Below, piece after piece: positions 1-8,155 of a stretch of DNA of 23,637 nt. Position numbers and translations under genes: made by a program. Below the pieces are notes generated by a model, which worked only from the letters and a program-made list of their open reading frames with translations, was not told the origin of the DNA and did no database searches. Within the stretch, counting starts at the first letter, position 1. Each line of letters opens with the position of its first letter. The DNA is from CAZYMF01 sp964648215 (GTDB lineage: Bacteria; Desulfobacterota; Binatia; HRBIN30; JACQVA1): assembly GCA_964648215.1 (NCBI GenBank), contig CAZYMF010000062.1:1-23637 (forward strand), in the 5' to 3' direction.

Positions 1-17
1 CCTGACAACCGTGGGTT

Positions 18-160
18 CCTTCTCCCGGATGGGAGAAGGCCAGGATGAGGGGGATGAAAGCAACGGCGAAGCCCACCAAGCCAATCCGCCTGCCGTCGCA
101 CACGATCGGCTCCGCCGTGATCCAATCCCCCTCACCTTGATCCTCTCCCATCCGAGAGAG
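18..160. repeat. Inverted pair of hairpin-bearing repeats upstream of the ABC exporter
   Basis: Positions 21-54 and 126-159 are imperfect inverted copies of one 34-bp sequence (28 of 34 matching). The left copy contains a perfect 9-bp hairpin, CCTTCTCCC/GGGAGAAGG at 18-26 and 31-39 with loop GGAT. The arrangement, two inverted palindromic units about 70 bp apart in a spacer, resembles bacterial interspersed mosaic (REP-pair) elements. A further small hairpin, GAAGCC/GGCTTC, lies at 225-239. I see no gene in 1-285 and no convincing sigma-70 promoter for the ABC genes. Confidence 0.6.
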
Positions 161-285
161 GAGACCCTTCAAGATGGGTTCTCCCCTGACTCCGTACTGC
201 GGGCCATTTTCATCCCTCTCGGGCGAAGCCACCGGCTTCATGACGACTGTTTCTCGTTCTCCTTCCCGACGGCGTAGCGCGGCCC

Positions 286-1010
<725 letters not shown>

Positions 1011-1014
<4 letters not shown>

Positions 1015-2243
1015 AGCTGCTGCGGATGACCATGCGCACCGCGCTGCGGGCGCTGCGGCGCAACAAGATGCGCTCCGGCCTGACCATGCTGGGGATCATC
1101 ATCGGCGTCGCCGCGGTCATCACCATGGTGAGCATCGGCCAGGGCGCCAACGTCGCGGTCCAGAGCCAGATCGAGAGCCTCGGCAACAACATGCTGATGG
1201 TCATCCCAGGGGCGACCACGTCGGCCGGCGTGCGCTCCGGTTGGGGCGGCGTCTCCACCCTGAGCGCGGCCGACGCCAACGCCATCAAACGCGAGTGTCC
1301 CTCGGTCGCCGACGTCACCTACTTCAAGCGGCAGGTGGTTCAGGTCGTCTACGGCGACCAGAACTGGTCGACCGCGGCGCAAGGGGCGACGCCCTCCTAC
1401 CAGAAGGTGCGCGACTGGCCGATGGCGATGGGCAGCTTCTTCACCGAGCGCGACGAGGATACCGCCAACCGAGTCGTCGTGCTGGGCCAGACCGTGGTCG
1501 ATCACCTCTTCGGACCGGGCGAGGACCCGGTGGGTGCCACGGTCCGCATCAAGAACGTTCCCTTTCGCGTCGTCGGCGTGCTCGACGCCAAGGGACAAAC
1601 GGGATGGGGGCAGGACCAGGACGACGTCGTGATCATGCCCTTCACCACCGCCGAGCGTCGCGTGCTGGGCACGCAGTTCATCGGCAGCGTCGACATGATC
1701 TTCGCCTCGGCGGCATCCCGCGACGAGATCCCGGACGCCGAGAAGGAAATCACCGCCGTGCTGCACGAGCGCCACCACATCCAGGCGGGCCAAGAGGACG
1801 ACTTCACGGTCCGCAACCTCAACGACATCGCCAAGGCGGCAGCGAGCGCAAGCAAAGTGATGGCCAGCCTGCTGCTGAGCGTGGCATCGATCTCGCTCCT
1901 GGTCGGCGGCATCGGCATCATGAACATCCTGCTGGTCTCGGTCACCGAGCGCACCCGCGAGATCGGCGTGCGCATGGCCGTGGGCGCCAAGAGCCGCCAC
2001 ATCCTGCTGCAGTTCCTGGTCGAGGCGGTCACCCTGAGCATGGTCGGCGGTCTGGCCGGAACCCTGCTGGGAATCGCCGGCGCCCGTCTGATCTCCTACT
2101 TCGCCGGCTGGCCGACGCTGTTGTCGGCCCCCGCCGTCGCCGGCTCCTTCCTGTTCTCCGGCGCCGTCGGCGTCTTCTTCGGGTTCTATCCCGCGCGCAA
2201 GGCCTCGCGTCTCGATCCGATCACGGCGCTGCGGTACGAGTGA
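1011..2243 (+). CDS. ABC transporter permease, MacB/FtsX family
   Basis: This 410-residue protein is the membrane subunit partnering the ATPase just upstream. It has the MacB layout: a basic N-terminus, TM1 at about residues 22-43 (LGIIIGVAAVITMVSIGQG), a large periplasmic domain of roughly 230 residues, then three TM segments in the C-terminal FtsX domain. The FtsX domain shows the conserved GGIGIMNILLVSVTERTREI stretch and VRMAVGAKS, and ends DPITALRYE, as is usual for the family. It begins at the ATGA overlap with the ATPase stop. Such permeases act as mechanotransmitters that push periplasmic substrates outward through a TolC-like partner or extract lipoproteins. ATPase and permease are separate here, whereas they are fused in E. 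coli MacB. Confidence 0.94.
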
Positions 2244-2269
2244 GCCGCTAAGGCCGTCTCTGATCCCCT

Positions 2270-2327
2270 TGGAGGGCATGCCGACCCGCCCGCCACCATC
2301 CCGGCACTGACGGAGCAGTGCCCTCCA
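2270..2327. repeat. Palindromic intergenic repeat after the ABC permease
   Basis: The arms TGGAGGGCA (2270-2278) and TGCCCTCCA (2319-2327) are a perfect 9-bp inverted repeat. A competing hairpin, GGCACTG/CAGTGCC (2303-2309 and 2316-2322), sits inside the right half. No T-tract follows, so it is not an obvious intrinsic terminator. The rest of the 2244-2415 spacer holds no gene. At 2388-2400 it contains the 13-mer GGCCCAACGAATC, which recurs in the centre of the large palindrome at 5993-6005. Confidence 0.5.
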
Positions 2328-2415
2328 GAACAAAATGCCCCACTACCGATCGTCAATTCCCCTAGATGCCCCGCCCGAAAAGTAGTAGGCCCAACGAATC
2401 GGCAGCCGCCATGTG

Positions 2416-4686
2416 ATGAGCTCGATCTCGACCGACAACGTGGAGCGCCGCTCCTCGGCGCGCCGCTGGGCCGTACGGCTGCTGCTGGTCGCCGAGCTGC
2501 TGGGCGCGCTGTTCCTCGCCGGAAGCCGCCTCGGGCCGCTGTGGCAGGATCGTTGGGCGCAGGACGACGCGTACATCAGCTTCCGCTACGCCAAGCACCT
2601 CGTCCAGGGCCACGGGCTGGTCTACAACGTCGGCCAGCGCGTCGAAGGCTACAGCAACTTCCTGTGGACGATGCTGTCGGCCATCCCCATGGCCTTCGGC
2701 GCGCCCGATCCGCTGCCGTTCATGCACGTCGTCAGCCTCGGCCTGTGGATCGGCTCGTACCTGCTCCTTCTCCTGCTCGGCCTCCGTCTGTTCCGCGAGG
2801 GCGTCTGGATCGCGCCGCTGGCGCTCGTGCCCCTGACGTACCACTGGTCGTACAATATGTGGTTCTTCTCGGGCATGGAGACGCCGCTGGTCTCGTTCTG
2901 GATCATCGCCGCGCTGTTTCTGTTCTCGCTCGACCCCGAAGAGCACCCGACCGCGCTCGGGTGGGCCAGCCTGTGCGGCGTCGGCCTCGCCCTGACACGC
3001 GCCGACGGCATGATTCCATTCGCCGGCCTCGCCCTCGCCGGGCTTCTTCTCTACGGCCGCCGGCTGCTGCGCGAGCGCCAGTGGCGCCGCTACCTCCTCT
3101 ACCCGGCGCTGCCGCTGCTGGTCGTCTACCTCCCCTACACCGTCTGGCGTCTGGCCTACTACGGCTCGTTCTTTCCCAACACCTACTACGCCAAGGTCGC
3201 CTACCTCACCTTCTACACGCGGGGCTGGGAGTACCTGCGCGGCTACTTCGAGATGTACCGCTTCGCCCCGTACGCGATCTTCGCCGTCGGCGGCGCCGTG
3301 CTCGCGCGCCGCGGCAGCGCGCGGCGCTTTCTGCTCGGCGCGCTGCTGGTGACGGCCGCCGATTTCTTCTACATCGTCCGCCTCGGCGGCGACTTCATGG
3401 AGTGGCGGTTCGTCACCCCGGTCTCGGGCGTGCTCTGGCCCGCCATCGTCATCGGCGCCGCGGTCTGCGCCCAGCGGCTGCTCTCCTTCGCCGTCAAGCG
3501 CTGGCGCGCCGCGGGCTCGGCGCCGGGGCTCTCCTTCGCCGGCTGGCTCGCCGGCCTAGCGGTGGCGATCCCCTTCGGCCTGGCGACGATCGCCGGGGGG
3601 CACACGGCCGAGACGACGACCGGGCCGATGCAGGAGGACATTGCGTTGCTGCGTCGCTACTGCGACCCGAACAAGCTCAACTGGGGCGAAGCCGGCAAGC
3701 TGTTCGACGCGGTCCTACCCGAGAATATCACCATCGCCACGACCTCGGCGGGGATCATCCCGTTCTACTGCGACCGCCGCTGCCTCGACCTGCACGGCCT
3801 CACCGATCCCGAGATCGCCCACGAGCCGATCGATCCCGAGCACCGCGGTCGCGTCGGCCACGAGCACTGGCTGTCCGACTACGACCAGATGCGCGCCCGC
3901 GGGGTCGACGTCTATCTCTACTGGGTGGACTACCCCAAGCCCTTCGCCACCTCGCTGATCACGCCGGCGAAGAAGAACTTCGAGATGGTCAGCGTCCGGC
4001 TGCCCAACGGCAACTACATCGAGTTCCTGATCCTGAATCACGACAAGATCGACATGCAGGCGCTGCGCCGCGACAAGCGCCTGGTCTTCTACGGCGACGT
4101 GAAGGTGGCGGACGCGAAACAGATCTATGCGCTGCGCCAGCGACTCTCCGGCTACGACGTCGTCGATCTCCTCGACCCCGAGGACGAGGCATCGCAGAAG
4201 GCGCACGCCTTCGAGGAGATCTACGCCCCCAACGGCCCCCACCTGCACAACTACCACCCGAAGCTGCTCGCCTACCGGCCGCCGAACCAGGCGGTATCGC
4301 TCTACGACGTCGGCCGGCGTATTGGTTATCAGGCGCAGTGGCAGGTGAAGAACGTGTCGGCGCACAAGGACCTGGTCATGGTGGTCCGCTTCGATCACAC
4401 CGGCGACGGCATCTACGACCTCGAGGTCAACGGCCACAAGCTCGAGCAGGAGCTCCGGCTGCCCGGCGGCCCCGAGGGCTGGGACGAGGCGGAGATCACC
4501 GTGCCGAAGGCGCTGCTGGTGGACGGCGCCAACCGCTTCCGCCTGCTGCGCTCGCCGCAGAGCCCCGCCGATTCCGAGCTCTACCACTTCTGGTTCCTGC
4601 AAGCCGCCGCGCCGGCGGCGCCGGCGACCTCGGCCAAGACTCCGGCCGAGACTCCAGCCGAGAGTCCGGCCAAGACACCCGGATGA
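2416..4686 (+). CDS. GT-C fold membrane glycosyltransferase, AftB-like
   Basis: The 756-residue protein is predicted to be a polytopic membrane glycosyltransferase using lipid-linked sugar donors on the outer face of the cytoplasmic membrane. After one N-terminal TM segment comes WAQDDAYISFRYAKHLV with an Asp pair at about 50-51, where GT-C enzymes carry their catalytic acid. GLVYNVGQRVEGYSNFLWT follows, a signature I associate with the mycobacterial AftB arabinosyltransferase family and its Gram-negative relatives. Many hydrophobic segments run to about residue 385. The C-terminal half is soluble and ends in a low-complexity tail of four A-(K/E)-(T/S)-P repeats. The ATG at 2416 is preferred over an in-frame GTG at 2413. 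The gene overlaps the next one by ATGA. The glycan target is unknown; an envelope polysaccharide is likely. Family assignment is moderate, membrane GT-C assignment good. Confidence 0.75.
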   Translation: MSSISTDNVERRSSARRWAVRLLLVAELLGALFLAGSRLGPLWQDRWAQDDAYISFRYAKHLVQGHGLVYNVGQRVEGYSNFLWTMLSAIPMAFGAPDPLPFMHVVSLGLWIGSYLLLLLLGLRLFREGVWIAPLALVPLTYHWSYNMWFFSGMETPLVSFWIIAALFLFSLDPEEHPTALGWASLCGVGLALTRADGMIPFAGLALAGLLLYGRRLLRERQWRRYLLYPALPLLVVYLPYTVWRLAYYGSFFPNTYYAKVAYLTFYTRGWEYLRGYFEMYRFAPYAIFAVGGAVLARRGSARRFLLGALLVTAADFFYIVRLGGDFMEWRFVTPVSGVLWPAIVIGAAVCAQRLLSFAVKRWRAAGSAPGLSFAGWLAGLAVAIPFGLATIAGGHTAETTTGPMQEDIALLRRYCDPNKLNWGEAGKLFDAVLPENITIATTSAGIIPFYCDRRCLDLHGLTDPEIAHEPIDPEHRGRVGHEHWLSDYDQMRARGVDVYLYWVDYPKPFATSLITPAKKNFEMVSVRLPNGNYIEFLILNHDKIDMQALRRDKRLVFYGDVKVADAKQIYALRQRLSGYDVVDLLDPEDEASQKAHAFEEIYAPNGPHLHNYHPKLLAYRPPNQAVSLYDVGRRIGYQAQWQVKNVSAHKDLVMVVRFDHTGDGIYDLEVNGHKLEQELRLPGGPEGWDEAEITVPKALLVDGANRFRLLRSPQSPADSELYHFWFLQAAAPAAPATSAKTPAETPAESPAKTPG
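4633..4680 (+). repeat. 12-nt tandem coding repeat (A-K/E-T/S-P x4)
   Basis: Four in-frame 12-nt units encode AKTP, AETP, AESP and AKTP at the very end of the glycosyltransferase gene, just before the ATGA overlap with the next gene. The tail is predicted disordered, and unit number could vary between strains by slippage without a frameshift. Confidence 0.7.
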
Positions 4687-5849
4687 CCGGCGACCCGGCC
4701 GCGGCGCCGCAGCGCCGGGCGTTGTGGGAGCTGGCCCGGCTGTTCCTCAAGCTGGGCACCACGGCGTTCGGCGGACCGGCGGCGCACGTGGCGATGATGG
4801 AGGACGAGGTCGTGCAGCGCCGTCGTTGGCTCTCGCGCGACCGTTTCCTCGACCTTCTCGGCGCCACCAACCTGATTCCCGGGCCCAACTCCACCGAGAT
4901 GGCGATCCATGTCGGCTACCTCCGCGCCGGCTGGCGGGGGCTGGTGGTCGCCGGCTCCTGCTTCATCCTGCCGGCGGCGCTGCTGGTCGGCGCCATCGCC
5001 GCCGCCTACGTGCGCTTCGGAGCGCTGCCGCAGGTCGCCGGGCTGCTCTACGGCGTCAAGCCGGTGGTCATCGCGGTGGTGGCGCAGGCGCTGTGGCGGC
5101 TGGGACGGACGGCGATCAAATCGACGACACTGGCGCTTCTCGCCGTGGCGGCGGTCGTGCTCAACGCCCTCGGCGTGAACGAGCTGGCCGTGCTCTTCGG
5201 CGCCGGGCTGGCGATGATGGCGGGGCACATCGCCCGCTCGCGATCGTCGCGGACGACGAGCTCCTTGTCACTGCTCGGCGTGGGTATCGGCAGCCTACTG
5301 CCCGAGGCCGCCGTTGCCGGGGTCCCCTTCGGTCTGTGGCCGTTGTTCTGGTTCTTCGCCAAGGTCGGGGCGGTCCTGTTCGGCAGCGGCTACGTCCTGC
5401 TGGCGTTCCTGCGCGCCGATCTCGTCGAGCACTGGCACTGGCTCACCGAGGCGCAGCTGCTCGACGCCGTCGCCATCGGCCAGATCACCCCTGGCCCGGT
5501 GTTCACCACGGCGACCTTCATCGGCTACGTCCTCGGCGGCGCGCCGGGAGCGGTGATCGCCACGGTGGGCATCTTCGTGCCCGCGTTCTTCTTCGTCGCC
5601 GCCAGCGGGCCGCTGGTGCCGCGGCTGCGCCGCTCGCCCACCGCCGGCGCCTTTCTCGACGGCGTCAACGCCGGCGCGCTGGCGCTGATGGCAGTGGTCA
5701 CCTGGCAGCTCGGCGGCGCGGCGATCGTCGACGTCACCACCGCCCTCCTCGCCGCCGCCAGCCTGGTGCTGCTGCTCCGCTTCCGCGTCAACTCCGCCTG
5801 GCTGGTTCTCGGCGCCGCGGCCATCGGCTTTCTGGGGGCGATCGGCTGA
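4683..5849 (+). CDS. chrA: Chromate transporter family (CHR) membrane protein
   Basis: This 388-residue protein is a long-chain CHR family transporter with two homologous membrane halves. The first half begins with LARLFLKLGTTAFGGPAAHVAMMEDEVV and the family motif GATNLIPGPNSTEMA. The second half repeats it as WFFAKVGAVLFGSGYVLLAFL and VAIGQITPGPVFTTATFIGYVLGG. Known members export chromate from the cytoplasm using the membrane potential, but many are uncharacterised anion transporters. The start at 4683 is fixed by the ATGA overlap with the glycosyltransferase stop. No chromate reductase or ChrB regulator is nearby, so a detoxification role is not supported by context. Confidence 0.93.
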   Translation: MTGDPAAAPQRRALWELARLFLKLGTTAFGGPAAHVAMMEDEVVQRRRWLSRDRFLDLLGATNLIPGPNSTEMAIHVGYLRAGWRGLVVAGSCFILPAALLVGAIAAAYVRFGALPQVAGLLYGVKPVVIAVVAQALWRLGRTAIKSTTLALLAVAAVVLNALGVNELAVLFGAGLAMMAGHIARSRSSRTTSSLSLLGVGIGSLLPEAAVAGVPFGLWPLFWFFAKVGAVLFGSGYVLLAFLRADLVEHWHWLTEAQLLDAVAIGQITPGPVFTTATFIGYVLGGAPGAVIATVGIFVPAFFFVAASGPLVPRLRRSPTAGAFLDGVNAGALALMAVVTWQLGGAAIVDVTTALLAAASLVLLLRFRVNSAWLVLGAAAIGFLGAIG

Positions 5850-5896
5850 GGGCCCGGTGACAGCAACCGACTCGACGTGTTGAGGGGGATCGACCT

Positions 5897-6087
5897 CGCC
5901 CTGAAAGGGCGGCTCTTCGTCAGCCCAGGGCAACGCCCTGGGAACCAGAATGCCTTCCAATCCCAGCCCTGAAAGGGCGCCATTCGCTCATCGGCCCAAC
6001 GAATCACGCCCCTTCAGGGCTCTGACGGACTCCCGGACCTGTCCCCAGGGCGTTGCCCTGGGCTGGCGAATTTCGCCCCTTCGGGGC
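5897..6087. repeat. Composite palindrome of six stem-loops between convergent genes
   Basis: Six short hairpins form a mirror image around position 5993: CGCCCT-GAA-AGGGCG (5897-5911), CCCAGGGC-AAC-GCCCTGGG (5924-5942), GCCCT-GAA-AGGGC (5966-5978), then GCCCCTTCAGGGC (6008-6020), CCCAGGGC-GTT-GCCCTGGG (6044-6062) and GCCCC-TTC-GGGGC (6075-6087). Units 5924-5942 and 6044-6062 are exact reverse complements, and the centre itself has ATTCG/CGAAT arms (5982-5986 and 6000-6004). It fills most of the 264-bp spacer between two convergent genes. It looks like a REP-pair mosaic element and could protect or end transcripts from both sides, although no T-tracts are present. Confidence 0.75.
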
Positions 6088-6113
6088 TCGGAATCGACTC
6101 ACCGCTAGCGGGC

Positions 6114-7361
6114 CTACGCCGCCGCCCGAATCCGCCAACGCATCGGCGCGCGCTTGATGCCGCCGACGAAGCTGGAGCGAACGCGTGCAACCGGCCCCGC
6201 GAGCTCGCACGACTCCAGACGCTCGCGCAGCACGGCAAAGGCGTGGCGGAGCTCCAGGCGGGCGAGGTGGGCGCCGAGGCAGACGTGCTCGCCCATGCCG
6301 AAGCCGATGTGCAGGTTGGGCTGGCGGTCGATGCGGAAGGTGAAGGGATCCTCGAAGACCTCCTCGTCGCGGTTGGCCGACGGATAGAACAGGCACACCG
6401 ACTGGCCTTCGCAGACGGTCTTGCCGCGCAGCTCGTAGTCGCGCGTGGCGGTGCGGCCGAACTGGATCACCGGCGTCGTCCAGCGCACGATCTCCTCCAC
6501 CGCGCCCTCGAGCAGGGACGGATCCTGGCGCAGCTTCTGCCACTCGCCGGGGTTGCTGAGAAACGCCAGCATGCCGCCGGTCATGGCGTTACGGGTGGTC
6601 TCGTTGCCGGCGACGACGAGCAGGAAGTAGTAGGAGAGCAGCTCGATCGGTGGTAGCGGCTCGCCGTTGACCTGGCTGTTGGCGACCACGCTGACGATGT
6701 CGTCGGTCGGGTGGGCGCGGCGCTCGTTGGAGAGATCGTTGAAGTAGGTGAACAGCTCGAGGCGCGCCCGCTCGATCGTCTCGTGCGGCGTCGCCCCGTG
6801 CTGGAACTCGGGGTCCTGCGGCGCGATGATCTCGTTGGTCCAGCGGAAGAGCAGCTCCCAGTCCTGGCGCGGCACGCCGAGCATCTCGGCGATCACGGCG
6901 ATGGTGATGCGGGCGGTGACGTCGCGGACGAAGTCGCCCTCGCTCTTCTGCGCCGCGTCGTCGATGACCTCGCGCGTGACGCGCGCGACCTTGCCGTCCA
7001 TGCCGCGGATGGCGCGCGGCGTAAACCAGCCGCTGGTGACGCGGCGGTAGCGGGCGTGGTCGGGCGGATCCATGTTCAGCAGGTGGCGCGACTCCCCCTC
7101 GGGCGGCGGCGGCAGATCGTTGGTGAACATGGCCAGCCGCGGCGCATTGAGAAAGAGCTCCGGCTGCTTGCCGATCTCGATGATGTCGGCGTGCTTGGTG
7201 ACGGCCCAGAACGGGTCGACGTTGGGCCGCTCGTACCAGAAGACCGGGTCGTGGCGGCGCAGCCAGGTCCACTCGGGATGCGGGTAGCCGTTCTGCTCGT
7301 AGTGCTCGGGGGTGATGATATCGAGGGTTTTGGGGTCGAACTCGCGGTCGGTGCTCTGCAT
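6114..7361 (-). CDS. Cytochrome P450
   Basis: This 415-residue soluble bacterial P450 should be a heme-thiolate monooxygenase that takes electrons from a ferredoxin. The I-helix oxygen-binding motif is AGNETT (251-256), the K-helix ExxR is E290-x2-R293, and the heme loop is FGMGEHVCLG with Cys361 as the heme ligand. DPPDHARYRRVTSGWFTPRAI (the C-helix region, about 98-118) and the heme-loop context resemble the CYP124/125/142 group acting on sterols, terpenes or branched lipids, but the substrate is not determinable. The start at 7361 is backed by AAGGAGG (7371-7377) and a promoter further upstream. No ferredoxin or reductase gene is adjacent, so redox partners must come from elsewhere. Confidence 0.95.
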   Translation of the reverse strand: MQSTDREFDPKTLDIITPEHYEQNGYPHPEWTWLRRHDPVFWYERPNVDPFWAVTKHADIIEIGKQPELFLNAPRLAMFTNDLPPPPEGESRHLLNMDPPDHARYRRVTSGWFTPRAIRGMDGKVARVTREVIDDAAQKSEGDFVRDVTARITIAVIAEMLGVPRQDWELLFRWTNEIIAPQDPEFQHGATPHETIERARLELFTYFNDLSNERRAHPTDDIVSVVANSQVNGEPLPPIELLSYYFLLVVAGNETTRNAMTGGMLAFLSNPGEWQKLRQDPSLLEGAVEEIVRWTTPVIQFGRTATRDYELRGKTVCEGQSVCLFYPSANRDEEVFEDPFTFRIDRQPNLHIGFGMGEHVCLGAHLARLELRHAFAVLRERLESCELAGPVARVRSSFVGGIKRAPMRWRIRAAA

Positions 7362-7404
7362 CGTCGGGCGCCTCCTTCAGATCGGTCTCTCGGGTCACCC
7401 CCAG

Positions 7405-7432
7405 ATTATGCCGATCCGCGCGCCTGTGTCAC
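7405..7432 (-). promoter_or_regulatory. Sigma-70-type promoter of the P450 gene
   Basis: Read on the minus strand, GTGACA (7427-7432) and CATAAT (7405-7410) match the -35 and -10 consensus at five of six positions each, with a 16-bp spacer. Transcription would start near 7398, giving a leader of about 37 nt that contains the AAGGAGG ribosome binding site at 7371-7377. Confidence 0.6.
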
Positions 7433-7464
7433 GGGGGGCGATCAGGTGCGCCTGGTTGCGGCTC

Positions 7465-7524
7465 GGTCGCAAAGGAAAATGGAGAACCGGGAACAGGAAA
7501 TTCAGAATGGAGAACCGGTCAATG
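7465..7524 (+). repeat. Purine-rich dispersed repeat, copy A
   Basis: The 46-nt core at 7479-7524 aligns without gaps to copies B (13794-13839) and C (18894-18939), all sharing GGGAACNGG in the middle and ending in a CCGGYCAATG-like sequence. The preceding GTCGCAAAGG (7466-7475) is shared with copy E at 8055. It lies upstream of the P450 promoter, in the spacer between the Nudix and P450 genes. Confidence 0.65.
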
Positions 7525-7541
7525 CCGATCCGTCCGGATGG

Positions 7542-7566
7542 ATCCCGGCCCGAGGATTGCCGGGAT
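7542..7566. repeat. REP-like hairpin ATCCCGG/CCGGGAT
   Basis: A perfect 7-bp inverted repeat (7542-7548 and 7560-7566) is followed by GACGG. The sequence type is the common bacterial GGATCCCGG...CCGGGATGACG repeat. It abuts copy A and sits 57 bp past the end of the Nudix gene, where it could also stabilise that transcript's 3' end. Confidence 0.5.
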
Positions 7567-7623
7567 GACGGAGAAGAATGCGGGAGTCTGGACGGTCCAG
7601 CGCCCGCAGCGCCGCGTCCTCCT

Positions 7624-8022
7624 TCACTCGAGCCGCAGCTCGCCGTGACCCAGCTTCGCAATCAGCTCGCGGTCGCCGTCGAGAAAGTCGAGCGCGGCCA
7701 GCTCCTCGACCGCAACCCAGCGCATCTGCGCGAAGGCGCGGTTCTCGATCGTGCCGCGGTAGCCGGCGACCAGGAAGAAGCTCAGCTCGAGCGGCTCGCG
7801 TCCGGGGTAGTGGTGCCGTGTGCGCCAGAGCTCGCGGCCGATGTCGGCGTCGATGCCGAGCTCCTCGCCGAGCTCGCGCCGCAGGCCCGCCGCGGCCGTC
7901 TCGCCCGGCTCGGTCTTGCCCCCGGGAAACTCCCACTTGAGCGGGTGATGCCCGTCGGCGCGCCGCTGGCAAGCGAGCACCTGGCCGCCGCGCACGAGCA
8001 GGCCGGCGGTGACCTCGATCAT
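7624..8022 (-). CDS. Nudix hydrolase, MutT-like
   Basis: This 132-residue protein belongs to the Nudix superfamily, which hydrolyses nucleoside diphosphates linked to another group. The complete Nudix box G-x5-E-x7-R-E-x2-E-E-x-G-I spans GGKTEPGETA through RRELGEELGI, with the metal-binding Glu residues intact. The N-terminal strand MIEVTAGLLVRGGQVLACQRR and the WEFPGGK approach match MutT, which removes 8-oxo-dGTP, so nucleotide-pool cleaning is the likeliest role. I prefer the ATG at 8022: it sits directly before the first beta strand, while the longer reading from 8055 uses TTG and adds a Pro-rich stretch. No strong ribosome binding site is visible for either. It lies between the P450 and SirB1-like genes on the same strand, separated from both by repeats. 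Confidence 0.92.
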   Translation of the reverse strand: MIEVTAGLLVRGGQVLACQRRADGHHPLKWEFPGGKTEPGETAAAGLRRELGEELGIDADIGRELWRTRHHYPGREPLELSFFLVAGYRGTIENRAFAQMRWVAVEELAALDFLDGDRELIAKLGHGELRLE

Positions 8023-8054
8023 AACTCGAGCCGGGGGCGGCTCTCGAGCAGGCA

Positions 8055-8090
8055 AGTCGCAAAGGGAAAAGGGGAAAGTCGGAAGTCAGG
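8055..8090 (+). repeat. Purine-rich dispersed repeat, diverged copy E
   Basis: This stretch begins GTCGCAAAGG like the left flank of copy A at 7466 and continues as a run of GGGAAA/GGGGAAA purines. It is the most diverged member of the family. It occupies part of the 133-bp spacer between the SirB1-like and Nudix genes, immediately upstream of the Nudix start on the minus strand. Confidence 0.4.
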
Positions 8091-8155
8091 ACCCAACGCG
8101 CCGCGCTGGCGTTTCCGCTCGGGGAAGGTCCGGACGCGAGCCGACCGCGCGCGCG

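Noticed and set aside
2541..4682. Long Arg/Pro-rich extension upstream of the CHR transporter in its frame
   Set aside because: It lies inside the glycosyltransferase gene in another frame; the transporter homology begins only after 4683.
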